Below, piece after piece: positions 16,234-24,622 of a stretch of DNA of 64,000 bases (the first letter of the stretch is position 1; the number at the start of each line of letters is the position of its first letter). The translations under genes were made by a program, and so were the position numbers. The stretch is from Novosphingobium sp. B1 (GTDB lineage: Bacteria > Pseudomonadota > Alphaproteobacteria > Sphingomonadales > Sphingomonadaceae): NCBI RefSeq assembly GCF_900176395.1, contig NZ_FWXL01000003.1:186001-250000 (forward strand). Direction: 5' to 3'. The notes beneath the pieces were generated by a model. That model ran no database searches, was not told the DNA's origin, and saw only the letters and a program-made list of their open reading frames with translations.

Positions 16234-17366
16234 CAGAGCAGCACCAACTGGTCGCGATGGATCAGGGCAGAGCGCGGGGCGTAGCCAAGCAGTTCCTCAT
16301 GCTCGCGGCTGTGGTGGCCCATCAGGCGGGCGCATTCGGCGGCGTCGTATTCGGACAGACCGCGCGCGAGAGTGTGGCCATCGGGGGTAATCACGGCAAT
16401 GGCATCGCCGCGCTGGAAGTCGCCATCGACGGCGGTGACGCCGGCAGCGAGCAGGCTGGAGCCGCGCGCAAGAGCGGCGGCGGCACCGGCATCGACGCGC
16501 ACGAAGCCGCGCATCCGCATGCGACCGCCGAGCCAGGCCTTGCGCGCCTGCTTGCGCCCGCGCGGAAGGAACAGCGTACCGCGGTTTGCATCCAGGGCTG
16601 AAGCGACCGGCGCGGTCGGTTGGCCATCGATGATGGCAAGAGCCATTCCCGCAAGTTCAGCAATCTCGGCGGCCTGCAGCTTCGAGGTCATTCCGCCCGA
16701 GCCGAGCCCGGAGGACGAGCCACCCGTGGCCATTGCGTGGATTTCGGGGGTGACGCCCTTGACCACCGGAATGCGGGTGGCACCGGGCTGGCGGGGATCA
16801 CGGTCGTAAAGTCCGTCGATATCCGACAGCAGGAGCACGCCGCTCGCGCCTGCAGCCTGGCCAACGCGAGCGGCAAGGCGATCATTGTCGCCAAAGCGGA
16901 TTTCCTGCGTGGCGACCGAATCGTTTTCGTTGATCACCGGCACCGCGCCCGCCGCCAGGAGCGTGCCGAGCGTGGCGGTGACGTTGAGGTAGCGGCGGCG
17001 GTCTTCGAGGTCTTCGAGCGTCAGCAGGATCTGCGCAGCGGCAAGGCCGTGGGTGGCAAGCAGTTCGGCCCAGAGGCCGGCCAGCGCGATTTGGCCAACC
17101 GAGGCGGCGGCCTGCGCATCAGACAGGCTGCCGCGCCCGCCCTTCGCCAAGCCGAGCCTGCGTGCGCCCAGCGCGATTGCGCCTGAGGAGACGACGATCA
17201 CTTCCTGCCCTGCAGCGCGAGCGGCGGCGATTTCGGCCACGAGCGCGGTCAGCCATTCGCGGCGCGGTGCACCGTCCTTGCCCACGAGCAGCGCCGACCC
17301 GACCTTGACCACGAGGCGCGGACAGGCAGAGGCATCGGTCAGGTGAGCAAGCTGGCTGATGTTCAT
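16233..17366 (-). CDS. proB: Glutamate 5-kinase (ProB) with PUA domain
   Basis: ProB phosphorylates L-glutamate to gamma-glutamyl phosphate, the first step of proline synthesis. The 377-residue protein has the amino-acid-kinase domain (about 15-265) with VVKVGSALLVGKDG, VSSGAIALGARRLG, NENDSVATQEIRFGDND and GTGGMTSKLQAA-type (here GSGGMTSKLQAA) motifs. A C-terminal PUA domain follows (about 285-370: GRMRMRGFVRVDAGAAAALA). Length and order match bacterial ProB. proC lies about 3.3 kb upstream on the same strand, but proA is not in the window. The gene is 70 bases downstream of obgE and overlaps the SDR gene by one base. Confidence 0.95.
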   Translation of the reverse strand: MNISQLAHLTDASACPRLVVKVGSALLVGKDGAPRREWLTALVAEIAAARAAGQEVIVVSSGAIALGARRLGLAKGGRGSLSDAQAAASVGQIALAGLWAELLATHGLAAAQILLTLEDLEDRRRYLNVTATLGTLLAAGAVPVINENDSVATQEIRFGDNDRLAARVGQAAGASGVLLLSDIDGLYDRDPRQPGATRIPVVKGVTPEIHAMATGGSSSGLGSGGMTSKLQAAEIAELAGMALAIIDGQPTAPVASALDANRGTLFLPRGRKQARKAWLGGRMRMRGFVRVDAGAAAALARGSSLLAAGVTAVDGDFQRGDAIAVITPDGHTLARGLSEYDAAECARLMGHHSREHEELLGYAPRSALIHRDQLVLL

Positions 17367-17436
17367 GGGGGGCGCTTAGGGTATTTGTGACGAAGCGTGA
17401 AGGGTTACCGGTCCTGCTGGCAGAGCGCTTGGCCGA

Positions 17437-18495
17437 TCAGATCGGAGACCACGGCTTTTGTTCGGATTCGTCCTCGACTTCCCCTGTCGGGCGTTCGGTC
17501 ACCGTGGCGACGGGCAGGTATTCGAGCACGGCATCGAGCAGGGCATCCATGCCCTTCCCCGTCGCGCCGGAGATCGGATAGACCTTGGTTGCGCCTGCTT
17601 CGCGCAGTTCCCGGGAGAAGGCCTTGACCAGCTCGGTATCGACGAGGTCAATCTTGTTGAGCGCGACCAGCCGCGGCTTTTCGTCGAGACCGGCGCCATA
17701 GGCTTCGAGTTCTCCCTCGACGATCTGCAGCGCCTCGGCCGGGTCGGTCTCGCTGTGGATGTCGATCAGGTGGATCAGCACGCGGCAGCGTTCGATATGG
17801 CCGAGGAAGCGGTCACCGATGCCGGCGCCATCAGCTGCGCCTTCGATGAGACCGGGGATGTCGGCCAGCACGAATTCACGATTGCGATGGCGCACGACGC
17901 CAAGTTGCGGGCGCAACGTGGTGAAGGCGTAATCGCCAACCTTGGCCTTGGTGTTGGTGATCTGGTTGATGAAAGTGGACTTGCCGGCGTTTGGCAGGCC
18001 GACGAGGCCGGCATCGGCCAGAAGCTTGAGCCGCAGCCAGACGTACATTTCCTCGCCCGGCCAGCCCGGTCCCTGCTGACGCGGGGCGCGGTTGGTCGAG
18101 GACTTGTACGAGGCATTGCCGCGCCCGCCATCGCCACCGCGCAGCAGCACCTTGCGTTCGCCCACCTCGGTCATGTCGAGCAGGACGGTCTCACGATCGT
18201 CGTCGAGAACCTGCGTGCCCACGGGAACCTTGATGATGAGGTCATCGCCGCCCGCACCGGTGCGGTTCTGGCCCGCGCCGCCGCCGCCGCGCTGGGCCTT
18301 GAAATGCTGGGTATAGCGGAAGTCGATCAGCGTGTTGAGGCCGGTAACGGCCTCGAAGATGATGTCGCCGCCCTTGCCGCCGTTGCCGCCGTCGGGACCG
18401 CCGTACTCTACGTACTTCTCGCGCCGGAAGCTGACCGCACCGGGGCCGCCCTGCCCTGAACGGATGAAAATCTTGGCCTGATCGAGAAAATGCAT
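17437..18495 (-). CDS. obgE: GTPase Obg/CgtA
   Basis: An essential ribosome-associated GTPase acting in 50S assembly and stress control. The 352-residue protein has the glycine-rich Obg fold (1-158; runs such as GGPDGGNGGKGGD and RGGGGAGQNRTGAGG). The G domain follows (about 160-330) with G1 GLPNAGKST, G2 TTLRPQLG, G3 DIPGLIEGA, G4 NKID and G5 SGATGKG. The short acidic C-terminal tail (EVEDESEQKPW) replaces the longer OCT domain of some species. Its usual partners rplU and rpmA are not seen beside it here; upstream there is the tRNA-Ala gene. Confidence 0.96.
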   Translation of the reverse strand: MHFLDQAKIFIRSGQGGPGAVSFRREKYVEYGGPDGGNGGKGGDIIFEAVTGLNTLIDFRYTQHFKAQRGGGGAGQNRTGAGGDDLIIKVPVGTQVLDDDRETVLLDMTEVGERKVLLRGGDGGRGNASYKSSTNRAPRQQGPGWPGEEMYVWLRLKLLADAGLVGLPNAGKSTFINQITNTKAKVGDYAFTTLRPQLGVVRHRNREFVLADIPGLIEGAADGAGIGDRFLGHIERCRVLIHLIDIHSETDPAEALQIVEGELEAYGAGLDEKPRLVALNKIDLVDTELVKAFSRELREAGATKVYPISGATGKGMDALLDAVLEYLPVATVTERPTGEVEDESEQKPWSPI

Positions 18496-18632
18496 GCGGG
18501 TAACTGTTCCAATGACAGGCCCGAAGCAAATGGAACAATGCGCCCCGGAGCCGAGCCATCGTACCCGTTCATGGAGTGCTTGTAACCTTCGGACCGCAAG
18601 GCGCCTGCCGTATCAGGCGGTCCGATGATACC

Positions 18633-18708
<76 letters not shown>

Positions 18709-18737
18709 GTTCCCGGTATCGCCCTGCGACGATGAGC

Positions 18738-18774
18738 CGCAAGGAGCGCCGCCATTAGCGCAGCGCTCCTTGCG
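18738..18774. repeat. 12-bp perfect inverted repeat upstream of tRNA-Ala
   Basis: The arms CGCAAGGAGCGC (18738-18749) and GCGCTCCTTGCG (18763-18774) are perfect inverted copies around a 13-base loop, 30 bases upstream of the tRNA 5' end. No T-run follows on either strand, so it is not a typical intrinsic terminator. It could end the lipoprotein transcript, guide processing in front of the tRNA, or be a protein site. Confidence 0.6.
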
Positions 18775-18822
18775 TGAAAAGCAGATTCGCATTCTTTTTG
18801 AGCCGGCATCCGACCGATGCGG

Positions 18823-19575
18823 TTAGTTGGCGACTCCGCTGCCGTTCGTCCTTGCGGTCGTGCTGATGGTGACCGGGCCTTGCGCAGGCGGGGTCATCAT
18901 CGCGCCATACTGTGCTTGCCAGATCGCCAGATCGGTCCGGTAGCTTTCGTAGCGCCGGTAGAAATCATCGAACACGACCTCGATGCTCGGCAGGCTGCGC
19001 ACAGCGAAGGCTTCGAGATCGGCAGACTTCACCGCAGCGCCATCGCGGCTGACCGCCATGACCGCATCGCAGAAGTCCGACAGCGTCGGCGGGAGGGCGA
19101 AGTGATTGTACACCGCAGTGATGTACGCCTCACGCGGGGCAATGAACTTGGCGCCGTACTTTGCCTTGTATTCCGCATCGATCTTCTTGTTGACGGCGTT
19201 CAGCGCCTTGGTGTGCGTCGTCAGGAAGGTCTTGTAGCGCGGCAGGATATCGGCGTGGACCGGCGCACTGCAGTTGAGCGCCGCGACATTGTAGGCCGAA
19301 CGCAGGTTCCACACCATCTGTGCAGGCGTGATGCCACGGTTGAGCGATTCCCGCAGCCCGTTCGCATCGACTGGCGGAATGGCGATATTGTCTGACGCGC
19401 CGTTCGGCGGCTTGGGCTTTGGCGGGATGACCACGACGCGCGGTGGCGGCGGGGGCGGCGGCGGGGGCGGCGGCGGTGGCTTGGGTGCGCACGAGGCAAG
19501 GCCCATGGCAAGGCCTGCGCCGACAAGTCCGGCAGCGATCGACTTTGGCGCAGAGATGCGCCCGAAACGAAACAT
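18823..19575 (-). CDS. Lipoprotein with a 13-proline run, function unknown
   Basis: A 250-residue predicted lipoprotein. Start at 19575: MFRFGRISAPKSIAAGLVGA with the lipobox LASC about residue 30, immediately followed by APK and thirteen consecutive prolines, then VVVIPPKPKPPNG. The proline linker is presumably an extended spacer through the periplasm. The rest (about 70-250) is a helical globular domain with two cysteines (LNCSAPV, DFCDAVM) and no motif I recognise. The run is built only of CCN codons, mostly CCG, and would need elongation factor P for efficient translation. It is flanked by the tRNA-Ala gene downstream and a Bax-inhibitor gene upstream. Confidence 0.75.
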   Translation of the reverse strand: MFRFGRISAPKSIAAGLVGAGLAMGLASCAPKPPPPPPPPPPPPPRVVVIPPKPKPPNGASDNIAIPPVDANGLRESLNRGITPAQMVWNLRSAYNVAALNCSAPVHADILPRYKTFLTTHTKALNAVNKKIDAEYKAKYGAKFIAPREAYITAVYNHFALPPTLSDFCDAVMAVSRDGAAVKSADLEAFAVRSLPSIEVVFDDFYRRYESYRTDLAIWQAQYGAMMTPPAQGPVTISTTARTNGSGVAN

Positions 19576-19700
19576 TTGGCATTCCCCCCGAAGGCGTGGA
19601 TTTGCAGCAATCTCTCGGCGCAACACGGTGCGCCCCGGATCCTGTCTGCGTGCTGAAGCGCAGCCTAGCGCGGCTGTTCGCGAATGAGAATCCCCTGTGC

Positions 19701-19735
19701 AAAGAAAACCCGGCGAACCGTGACGGTCCGCCGGG
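19701..19735 (-). terminator. Rho-independent terminator after the Bax-inhibitor gene
   Basis: On the minus strand CCCGGCGGACCGTCACGG-type sequence pairs with its complement to form a 10-11 bp stem (arms CCCGGCG / CGCCGGG plus ACCGT / ACGGT), followed by TTTTCTTT. It starts about 35 bases downstream of the stop at 19771. Confidence 0.88.
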
Positions 19736-19770
19736 CCTTTCTGGTCCGCTTCGGCAGTTTCAACCAGCGA

Positions 19771-20514
19771 TCAGCGACGATCGCCCATGAACTGCAGCAG
19801 GAACTGGAACATGTTGATGAAGTCGAGGTACAGGCTCAGCGCGCCGAGGACGACGGCCTTGCCAGCGAAATCGGTACCGGCGACGTAAGCATACTGCTCC
19901 TTGAGGCGCTGCGTGTCATACGCGGTAAGGCCCGCGAAGATCAGAACGCCAAGGAAGCTGATGGCCCAGGCAAGGCCGCTCGACTGCAGGAACAGGTTGA
20001 TCAGCGACGCGATCAGGATGCCGAAAACACCCATGATCAGGAAGCTGCCCATGCCCGACAGGCTCTTTTTCGTGGTGTAGCCAAACAGGCTGAGACCCGC
20101 GAAAGCGCCAGCCGTGGCGAAGAAGGTCACCGCGATCGAGGTGCCGGTGTAGACGAGGAAGATCGTCGACAGCGACAGGCCCATGGCGACAGCGAAGCCC
20201 CAGAACATGCCCTGCAGGGCCGTGGTCGAGAACTTGTTGGCGCCAAAGCTCATGAACATCACGAACGCCAGCGGCGAAAGCATGACCAGCCACATCAGCG
20301 GCGAGCCGACCAGCGATGCAGTCAGCCCCGACGAGGCAGCGGCGAGCGCGACCACGCCCGAGAGCAGCACGCCCGAGGCCATGTAGTTATAGATCGACAG
20401 CATGTGACGGCGCAGGCCCGCGTCGAACACTTCGCCGCGAGAGGACGCACCAGACAGGCTCGGAGACGCGCCGAAGCCCGTTCCGGTGGGCCGAGGGTCG
20501 TTCCAGTTTGCCAT
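19771..20514 (-). CDS. Bax inhibitor-1/YccA family membrane protein
   Basis: A 247-residue protein of the BI-1/YccA (TMBIM) family with seven hydrophobic segments between about residues 35 and 240. It carries the family features of an N-terminal hydrophilic arm (MANWNDPRPTGTGFG), FDAGLRRHMLSIYNYMASGV, and the end LSLYLDFINMFQFLLQFMGD with conserved acidic residues in the last membrane segments. Bacterial members are pH-dependent calcium leak channels or FtsH modulators. I set the start at the ATG 20514, which has GGAG 9 bases upstream; a TTG two codons earlier is also in frame. An intrinsic terminator follows. Confidence 0.93.
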   Translation of the reverse strand: MANWNDPRPTGTGFGASPSLSGASSRGEVFDAGLRRHMLSIYNYMASGVLLSGVVALAAASSGLTASLVGSPLMWLVMLSPLAFVMFMSFGANKFSTTALQGMFWGFAVAMGLSLSTIFLVYTGTSIAVTFFATAGAFAGLSLFGYTTKKSLSGMGSFLIMGVFGILIASLINLFLQSSGLAWAISFLGVLIFAGLTAYDTQRLKEQYAYVAGTDFAGKAVVLGALSLYLDFINMFQFLLQFMGDRR

Positions 20515-20637
20515 TATCAAAGCTCCGTTCTGTGGTCCCGATGACCACGTACACGGAATATCGGCGCTTTGCCCCCGGCTTTCAAGTGAAACCGCGGCAA
20601 TGTGGCGTCCATGAACTGTAACGAATTGTTGCGGGAT

Positions 20638-21444
20638 TTACCGCGACTGGCGCGCCAGTTCGGTCATCTCGGCGCTGCGGTCACGGGCACCGCGCAAGGT
20701 GTCTTCCATGAGGCGCGCAAGCCGGCTGTCGGCGTCGAGCACGTCGATCCCGACTTGCGTCACGCCGCCCGGACTGGCGACGCGGCGGGCAAGTTCCGCC
20801 GGTGGGTGTTCGGACCGGGCCGCCAGCATCGCGGCGCCCTCTACCATTGACAGGGCAAGACGATCGGCCTGCTCGCGCGGCAGGCCGAGAGCCGCCGCCC
20901 CGGACGCCAGCGCATCGATCACGCGATAGACAAACGCTGGACCCGATCCGGCGAGTGCGGTGACAAGATCCATCTGATCCTCGCCCGAAAGCCATTCGGC
21001 CTGCCCCAGCGGCGCCATCAGCGCGTCTGTTTCGGCACGCGCGGCAGCGTCGGCCTCACCCACCAGGGCAATAGGCGACTTGCCAAGGGCGGCAGCGAGA
21101 TTTGGCATGACGCGAACGATGGCGCGCGCTTGGGGAAAGGCGCTGCGCAGCGTTTCAAGATCGACACCTGCGAGGATCGAAAGAAGCAGTGTGCCCTTCC
21201 CCACGAACGGCTGCACGGCAGCGGCGGCATCGGGAAGCTGCTGTGGCTTGAAGCCGAGCAGGACAACGTCGAACGCCCCTTCCCCGTCCGGCGCGGACTT
21301 GAGCAGGCGCACACCTTCCGGAGCCGCCTCGAGATAGGGATCGACCACCGTGAAGGTTTCGGGCGCAATGCCGCCGGCCAGCCAGCCCTTGAGCATGGCG
21401 CCGCCCATGTTGCCGCAGCCGAACTGGAGGAAGGTCTTGGTCAT
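20638..21444 (-). CDS. proC: Pyrroline-5-carboxylate reductase
   Basis: ProC reduces 1-pyrroline-5-carboxylate to L-proline with NAD(P)H. The 268-residue protein has the N-terminal Rossmann motif FGCGNMGGAML (residues 8-18) and VVLLGFKPQQLPD. The C-terminal signature includes GSGPAFVYRVIDALA, GAAMLA and RVASPGGVTQVGIDVLD. It reads in the same direction as proB, which is about 3.3 kb away, so the two are not in one operon. The YbjN gene lies upstream with a 76-base gap. It is slightly shorter at the C-terminus than some homologues, but all motifs are present. Confidence 0.95.
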   Translation of the reverse strand: MTKTFLQFGCGNMGGAMLKGWLAGGIAPETFTVVDPYLEAAPEGVRLLKSAPDGEGAFDVVLLGFKPQQLPDAAAAVQPFVGKGTLLLSILAGVDLETLRSAFPQARAIVRVMPNLAAALGKSPIALVGEADAAARAETDALMAPLGQAEWLSGEDQMDLVTALAGSGPAFVYRVIDALASGAAALGLPREQADRLALSMVEGAAMLAARSEHPPAELARRVASPGGVTQVGIDVLDADSRLARLMEDTLRGARDRSAEMTELARQSR

Positions 21445-21520
21445 GGCGGAGTCCTTGAGTCGCGTGTGGTGCGCTCAATGACCGGCCATGCCCCTGTTCG
21501 CAAGCCTTGCGCTGTTCGGC

Positions 21521-22024
21521 TCAGGCCTCTCCGGCGGCATCGACCATGGCGCTGGAGAGCGCATCTGCCGGGCTCTTGTCGCCCCACAGCACGAACTGGA
21601 AGGCGGGATAGAAGCGGTCGCACTCATCGACGGCAGCTTCGATCGCGGCCTGCGCCTGGCTGAGGCTGAGCAAGCCTTCATCGCCCAGCATCAGGCCATG
21701 GCGATAAAGGAGCACCGATCCGTTCGACCAGATGTCGAAGTGACCGATCCACACCTGTTCGTTGATCAGCGCCATCAGCTCGAAAACGGCCTGGCGCTTG
21801 TCATCGGAGATGCGAATGTCGGGCAGGCACAGGATCTGCAGGACATGGTCCTCGGTCCGCCAGATCGCGCGGAGCTGGTAATTCGCCCACGAGCCCTGGA
21901 TCTCGCCTGTGACCTCATCGTCCGAAACGAATTCGCAGGGCCACCCGCGCGCCTCGAAAAGAGAGGCGATCATGTCGACAGGCGCTGCCTCATCGCGCTC
22001 ATTGTCGTCATGGCCGGTCCGCAT
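21521..22024 (-). CDS. YbjN domain-containing protein
   Basis: A 167-residue protein of the YbjN family, a fold related to type III secretion chaperones. Visible hallmarks are the N-terminal (P)-VDMIASLFEARGWPCEFVS, ITGxxQGxWxxYxLR-like strands (here VTGEIQGSWANYQLRAIWR) and the later DIWSNGSVLLYRHGLML. In E. coli YbjN affects motility and stress responses, but the molecular role is unknown. The ATG at 22024 is preferred over an earlier one at 22042 because AGGGG lies 7 bases upstream. proC follows 76 bases downstream. The 226 bases upstream, to 22250, hold no gene I can support. Confidence 0.85.
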   Translation of the reverse strand: MRTGHDDNERDEAAPVDMIASLFEARGWPCEFVSDDEVTGEIQGSWANYQLRAIWRTEDHVLQILCLPDIRISDDKRQAVFELMALINEQVWIGHFDIWSNGSVLLYRHGLMLGDEGLLSLSQAQAAIEAAVDECDRFYPAFQFVLWGDKSPADALSSAMVDAAGEA

Positions 22025-22250
22025 CGTACGTCCCCTGATCACTGTTTCGGGCCTCCCCAGCTACTGGCCTGGCTTTGGCCCCTGGCTGGTCGAAAGTCCG
22101 ACCCGCCGTCCTGTGCCGTCAATGCAGGCTCACACCCCCCGGCGACAATCGGCGGTTAACAGGCGGTTGGGCAAAACTCGACAACCTTGTGGGAAAGCTG
22201 TGGACAAGGAGTGAACAAGGGCGGCCTGCGCAAGGTTCCGCGAAGCTGAC

Positions 22251-24557
22251 CTACTTGAGCGCCAAGGTATCGACTGGCTGACCGGCGGGGCTGGTCCACT
22301 GGTAGCTGGAAACACCGCTCTTCTTGAGCTTGGTCACGAAATCCTGCGCGGCCGCCTCGGTCTCGAACGGACCGGTGAGCAGGCGGAAATTGGCGCGCCA
22401 TGGCGACAGATAAGGCTTGCGGCTGCGCAGGAGTTCGGGCGCTTCCTTCACGAGGCGACGCCATTCGTTGTCCATCACGTCCTTGTTGCCGCCGGTCAGC
22501 ACCTGGACCCAGATTCGGCTGGGGTGGCTGGGAGCGGCCTTCTTTGCCTTGGCTTCCTTGGCAGCTTCTGCGGCCTTCGCCTTGGCGTCCTTGGCCGTCT
22601 TTGCGTCGGCTTCCTTGGCATTCCTGGATGCGGGCTTTTCCGGCTCCTTTGCGGGCGTGCGCGAGACTTCAGTCGGCCCGTCGGGACGCTCGCCCCGCGG
22701 GTCGGCCTTGGCCGGCGTGGAACGCGGCGGCACCTTTGCCGGCAATCGCGTAACATCGACAGCAACAACCGGGGCTGCGCGCTCTTCAGGCGGCGGAGCG
22801 AAAGTCTTGAACATCGACGCGAAATCGGCGGGCCGCGGCGGAGTGGACGCCGCGCTGGCTTGCTGGACCGGCGAAGGTGTCGAAACGGGCTGCGCGGCAA
22901 CGGGGGTTGGCGCGGGCGCTGGCGTTGAGGCAGGCGCTGGGGCGGGCTGCGCCGTGATGGCACTGTTGCTGCCCGCGCGGGCCAGATCGAACGCTGGCGC
23001 TGCAGCAAGGCCGGAAGCAGGCGCAGGCGTCGGCGTAGCGAGGGCCGTAGCGGGGGGCGTAAGGGTGGGCGATGACGAAGCGTAGGTCGTGCTCGGCGCA
23101 GGTGTAACCGGAGGAAGCGTAACCGCCACCCTGGCCTGCTGCGGGATGGCCGAGGACACCGGCGGCAATTCTCCCTGTGAGGACGCCGGTACGCTGCTGG
23201 CGTAAGTCGAGGTGGGAGCCGGCGTCGTGCGGGCAAGAGCAGTTCCCGAAGGCTGGGGTGCCGGGCTGGCTGCGTAGCTGGTCGTCGGCGTCGGCGTTGT
23301 CAGCGGCGGGCGCGCTGTGGAGGCGCGGATCTGCGGCACTGGCGGGCGAGAAGTTCCGGGCGGCACGTCGAGTGCGGAAAGAACCGTAGGCCGCGCTGCC
23401 GCAGCGGCAGGTGCGGCCTGCGCTGCATATCCGGTCGACCCTGTCTGCGCAGGGGCGACGGTGCCAGGCAGCGAACTGGCAGCCATGCGGCCAGAAGCAC
23501 TGGTGGTCGTAACGCCAGACGTGATCGAGGGCGCAGGCGCAGCCATCGTCGTGGTCGGTGTGGGCGTGATCCTGGCGGTCTCGATACGGCCGGGGCGACG
23601 GCGCTTTTCGCGGCTGGGCTTGTCCGACGAGGCGGCACTGGGGCCGAGCGGCGCGCCAGCCGGGATCAGGCCTGCTTCAGCACTTCGAGGCGCGCGCGGG
23701 TTTAGCGCTGCATACTGGACAACCCGCGGATCATCGCGGCCGATATCTGCCGCACGCGGGAAACGACCGAAGTTGGCGGCCGCTGCCTGTTGCGCCGGGG
23801 TCAGCCGTGGCATGTAGCGCAAGTAGGGTGCGATGTTGGCGGCAAGATCCTGCGGCATCGAGGCATAGGCAATGGCGACGGCCTCGTCCGGTCCGCCGGT
23901 GACGGCCATGGCGAACGTCCGCGTTCGCCATGCGGCGCGATCCTGCTTTTCGATCAACGGCGCAAGCAGCGCCTCGGCACCGCGACGATCGCCTGAGATT
24001 GCGAGGCTCATCGCGTAACGGCGCGTCGTTTCAGGATTTGCGCCACGGCTGAGTGCGACTTGGTACCAGCGCTGGGCGCGGGCATTGTCACCCACCAGAT
24101 CGTAGGCGAGCGCCCGATCCTCGGCCATGGCAAAGGTGTCGCCCCCGGCCCGCTCGGCCTCGTCGAAGGCGCGCACCGCCTCGACCGGGTTTTCCGCGAC
24201 GAGGTATGCCTTGCCGATCAGTAACTTGCCACGGGCATTGCCGGGCTGCACTTCGTCGGCGCGGGTAAGGAAACCGATGGCTGCGTCGCTGTCACCCAGC
24301 TTGAGCGCGGCATCGGCAGCGTCGAAAAGGGCGATTACGTTGCGCGGATCGGCGGCCAGACGGGCCAGAGCCGAATTCAGTTCGCGGCTGGCGCTTGGCG
24401 CCGTCGACTGAACGACCGGGCGCGAAACCGTGGTGGTGCCGTCGGGATCGTCATCGACCTGGGCAAGAGCCATCGACGAAGTCGCAGCCAGAAGCAGCGA
24501 AAGCGAGAAGCGGAGGCCCTTGAAGCAAGGGGGCGCGAAGGGGGAGCGATTTGTCAT
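22251..24557 (-). CDS. TPR and SPOR domain protein (peptidoglycan-binding, septal)
   Basis: A 768-residue exported protein immediately downstream of ftsZ. It begins with a signal peptide (core LRFSLSLLLAATSSMALAQ). TPR-like helices follow from about residue 50 to 250 (AIGFLTRADEVQPGNARGKL, YLVAENPVEAVRAFDEAERA), then a long Pro/Ala/Thr-rich disordered stretch (about 290-600) and a basic Lys/Ala coil. The C-terminal SPOR domain (about 685-768: RIWVQVLTGGNKD, FRLLTGPFETEAAAQDFVTK) binds denuded glycan strands at the division site. Other dcw clusters often have lpxC after ftsZ; here this SPOR protein takes that place, suggesting a division role. Catalytic motifs are absent. Confidence 0.87.
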   Translation of the reverse strand: MTNRSPFAPPCFKGLRFSLSLLLAATSSMALAQVDDDPDGTTTVSRPVVQSTAPSASRELNSALARLAADPRNVIALFDAADAALKLGDSDAAIGFLTRADEVQPGNARGKLLIGKAYLVAENPVEAVRAFDEAERAGGDTFAMAEDRALAYDLVGDNARAQRWYQVALSRGANPETTRRYAMSLAISGDRRGAEALLAPLIEKQDRAAWRTRTFAMAVTGGPDEAVAIAYASMPQDLAANIAPYLRYMPRLTPAQQAAAANFGRFPRAADIGRDDPRVVQYAALNPRAPRSAEAGLIPAGAPLGPSAASSDKPSREKRRRPGRIETARITPTPTTTMAAPAPSITSGVTTTSASGRMAASSLPGTVAPAQTGSTGYAAQAAPAAAAARPTVLSALDVPPGTSRPPVPQIRASTARPPLTTPTPTTSYAASPAPQPSGTALARTTPAPTSTYASSVPASSQGELPPVSSAIPQQARVAVTLPPVTPAPSTTYASSSPTLTPPATALATPTPAPASGLAAAPAFDLARAGSNSAITAQPAPAPASTPAPAPTPVAAQPVSTPSPVQQASAASTPPRPADFASMFKTFAPPPEERAAPVVAVDVTRLPAKVPPRSTPAKADPRGERPDGPTEVSRTPAKEPEKPASRNAKEADAKTAKDAKAKAAEAAKEAKAKKAAPSHPSRIWVQVLTGGNKDVMDNEWRRLVKEAPELLRSRKPYLSPWRANFRLLTGPFETEAAAQDFVTKLKKSGVSSYQWTSPAGQPVDTLALK

Positions 24558-24589
24558 CCAGCCGCGCTCTATACCATTGCGAAGATGAA

Positions 24590-24612
24590 GCGGCGGCAAC
24601 GGGTGCCGCCGC
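24590..24612 (-). terminator. GC-rich hairpin between ftsZ and the SPOR gene
   Basis: A perfect 9-bp inverted repeat (GCGGCGGCA / TGCCGCCGC, 5-base loop) starts 10 bases after the ftsZ stop. On the minus strand it is followed by TTCATCTTCG, a weak T-rich tract, so it may act as a partial terminator limiting read-through from the division cluster into the SPOR gene. Confidence 0.5.
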
Positions 24613-24622
24613 TCATCAAGAC

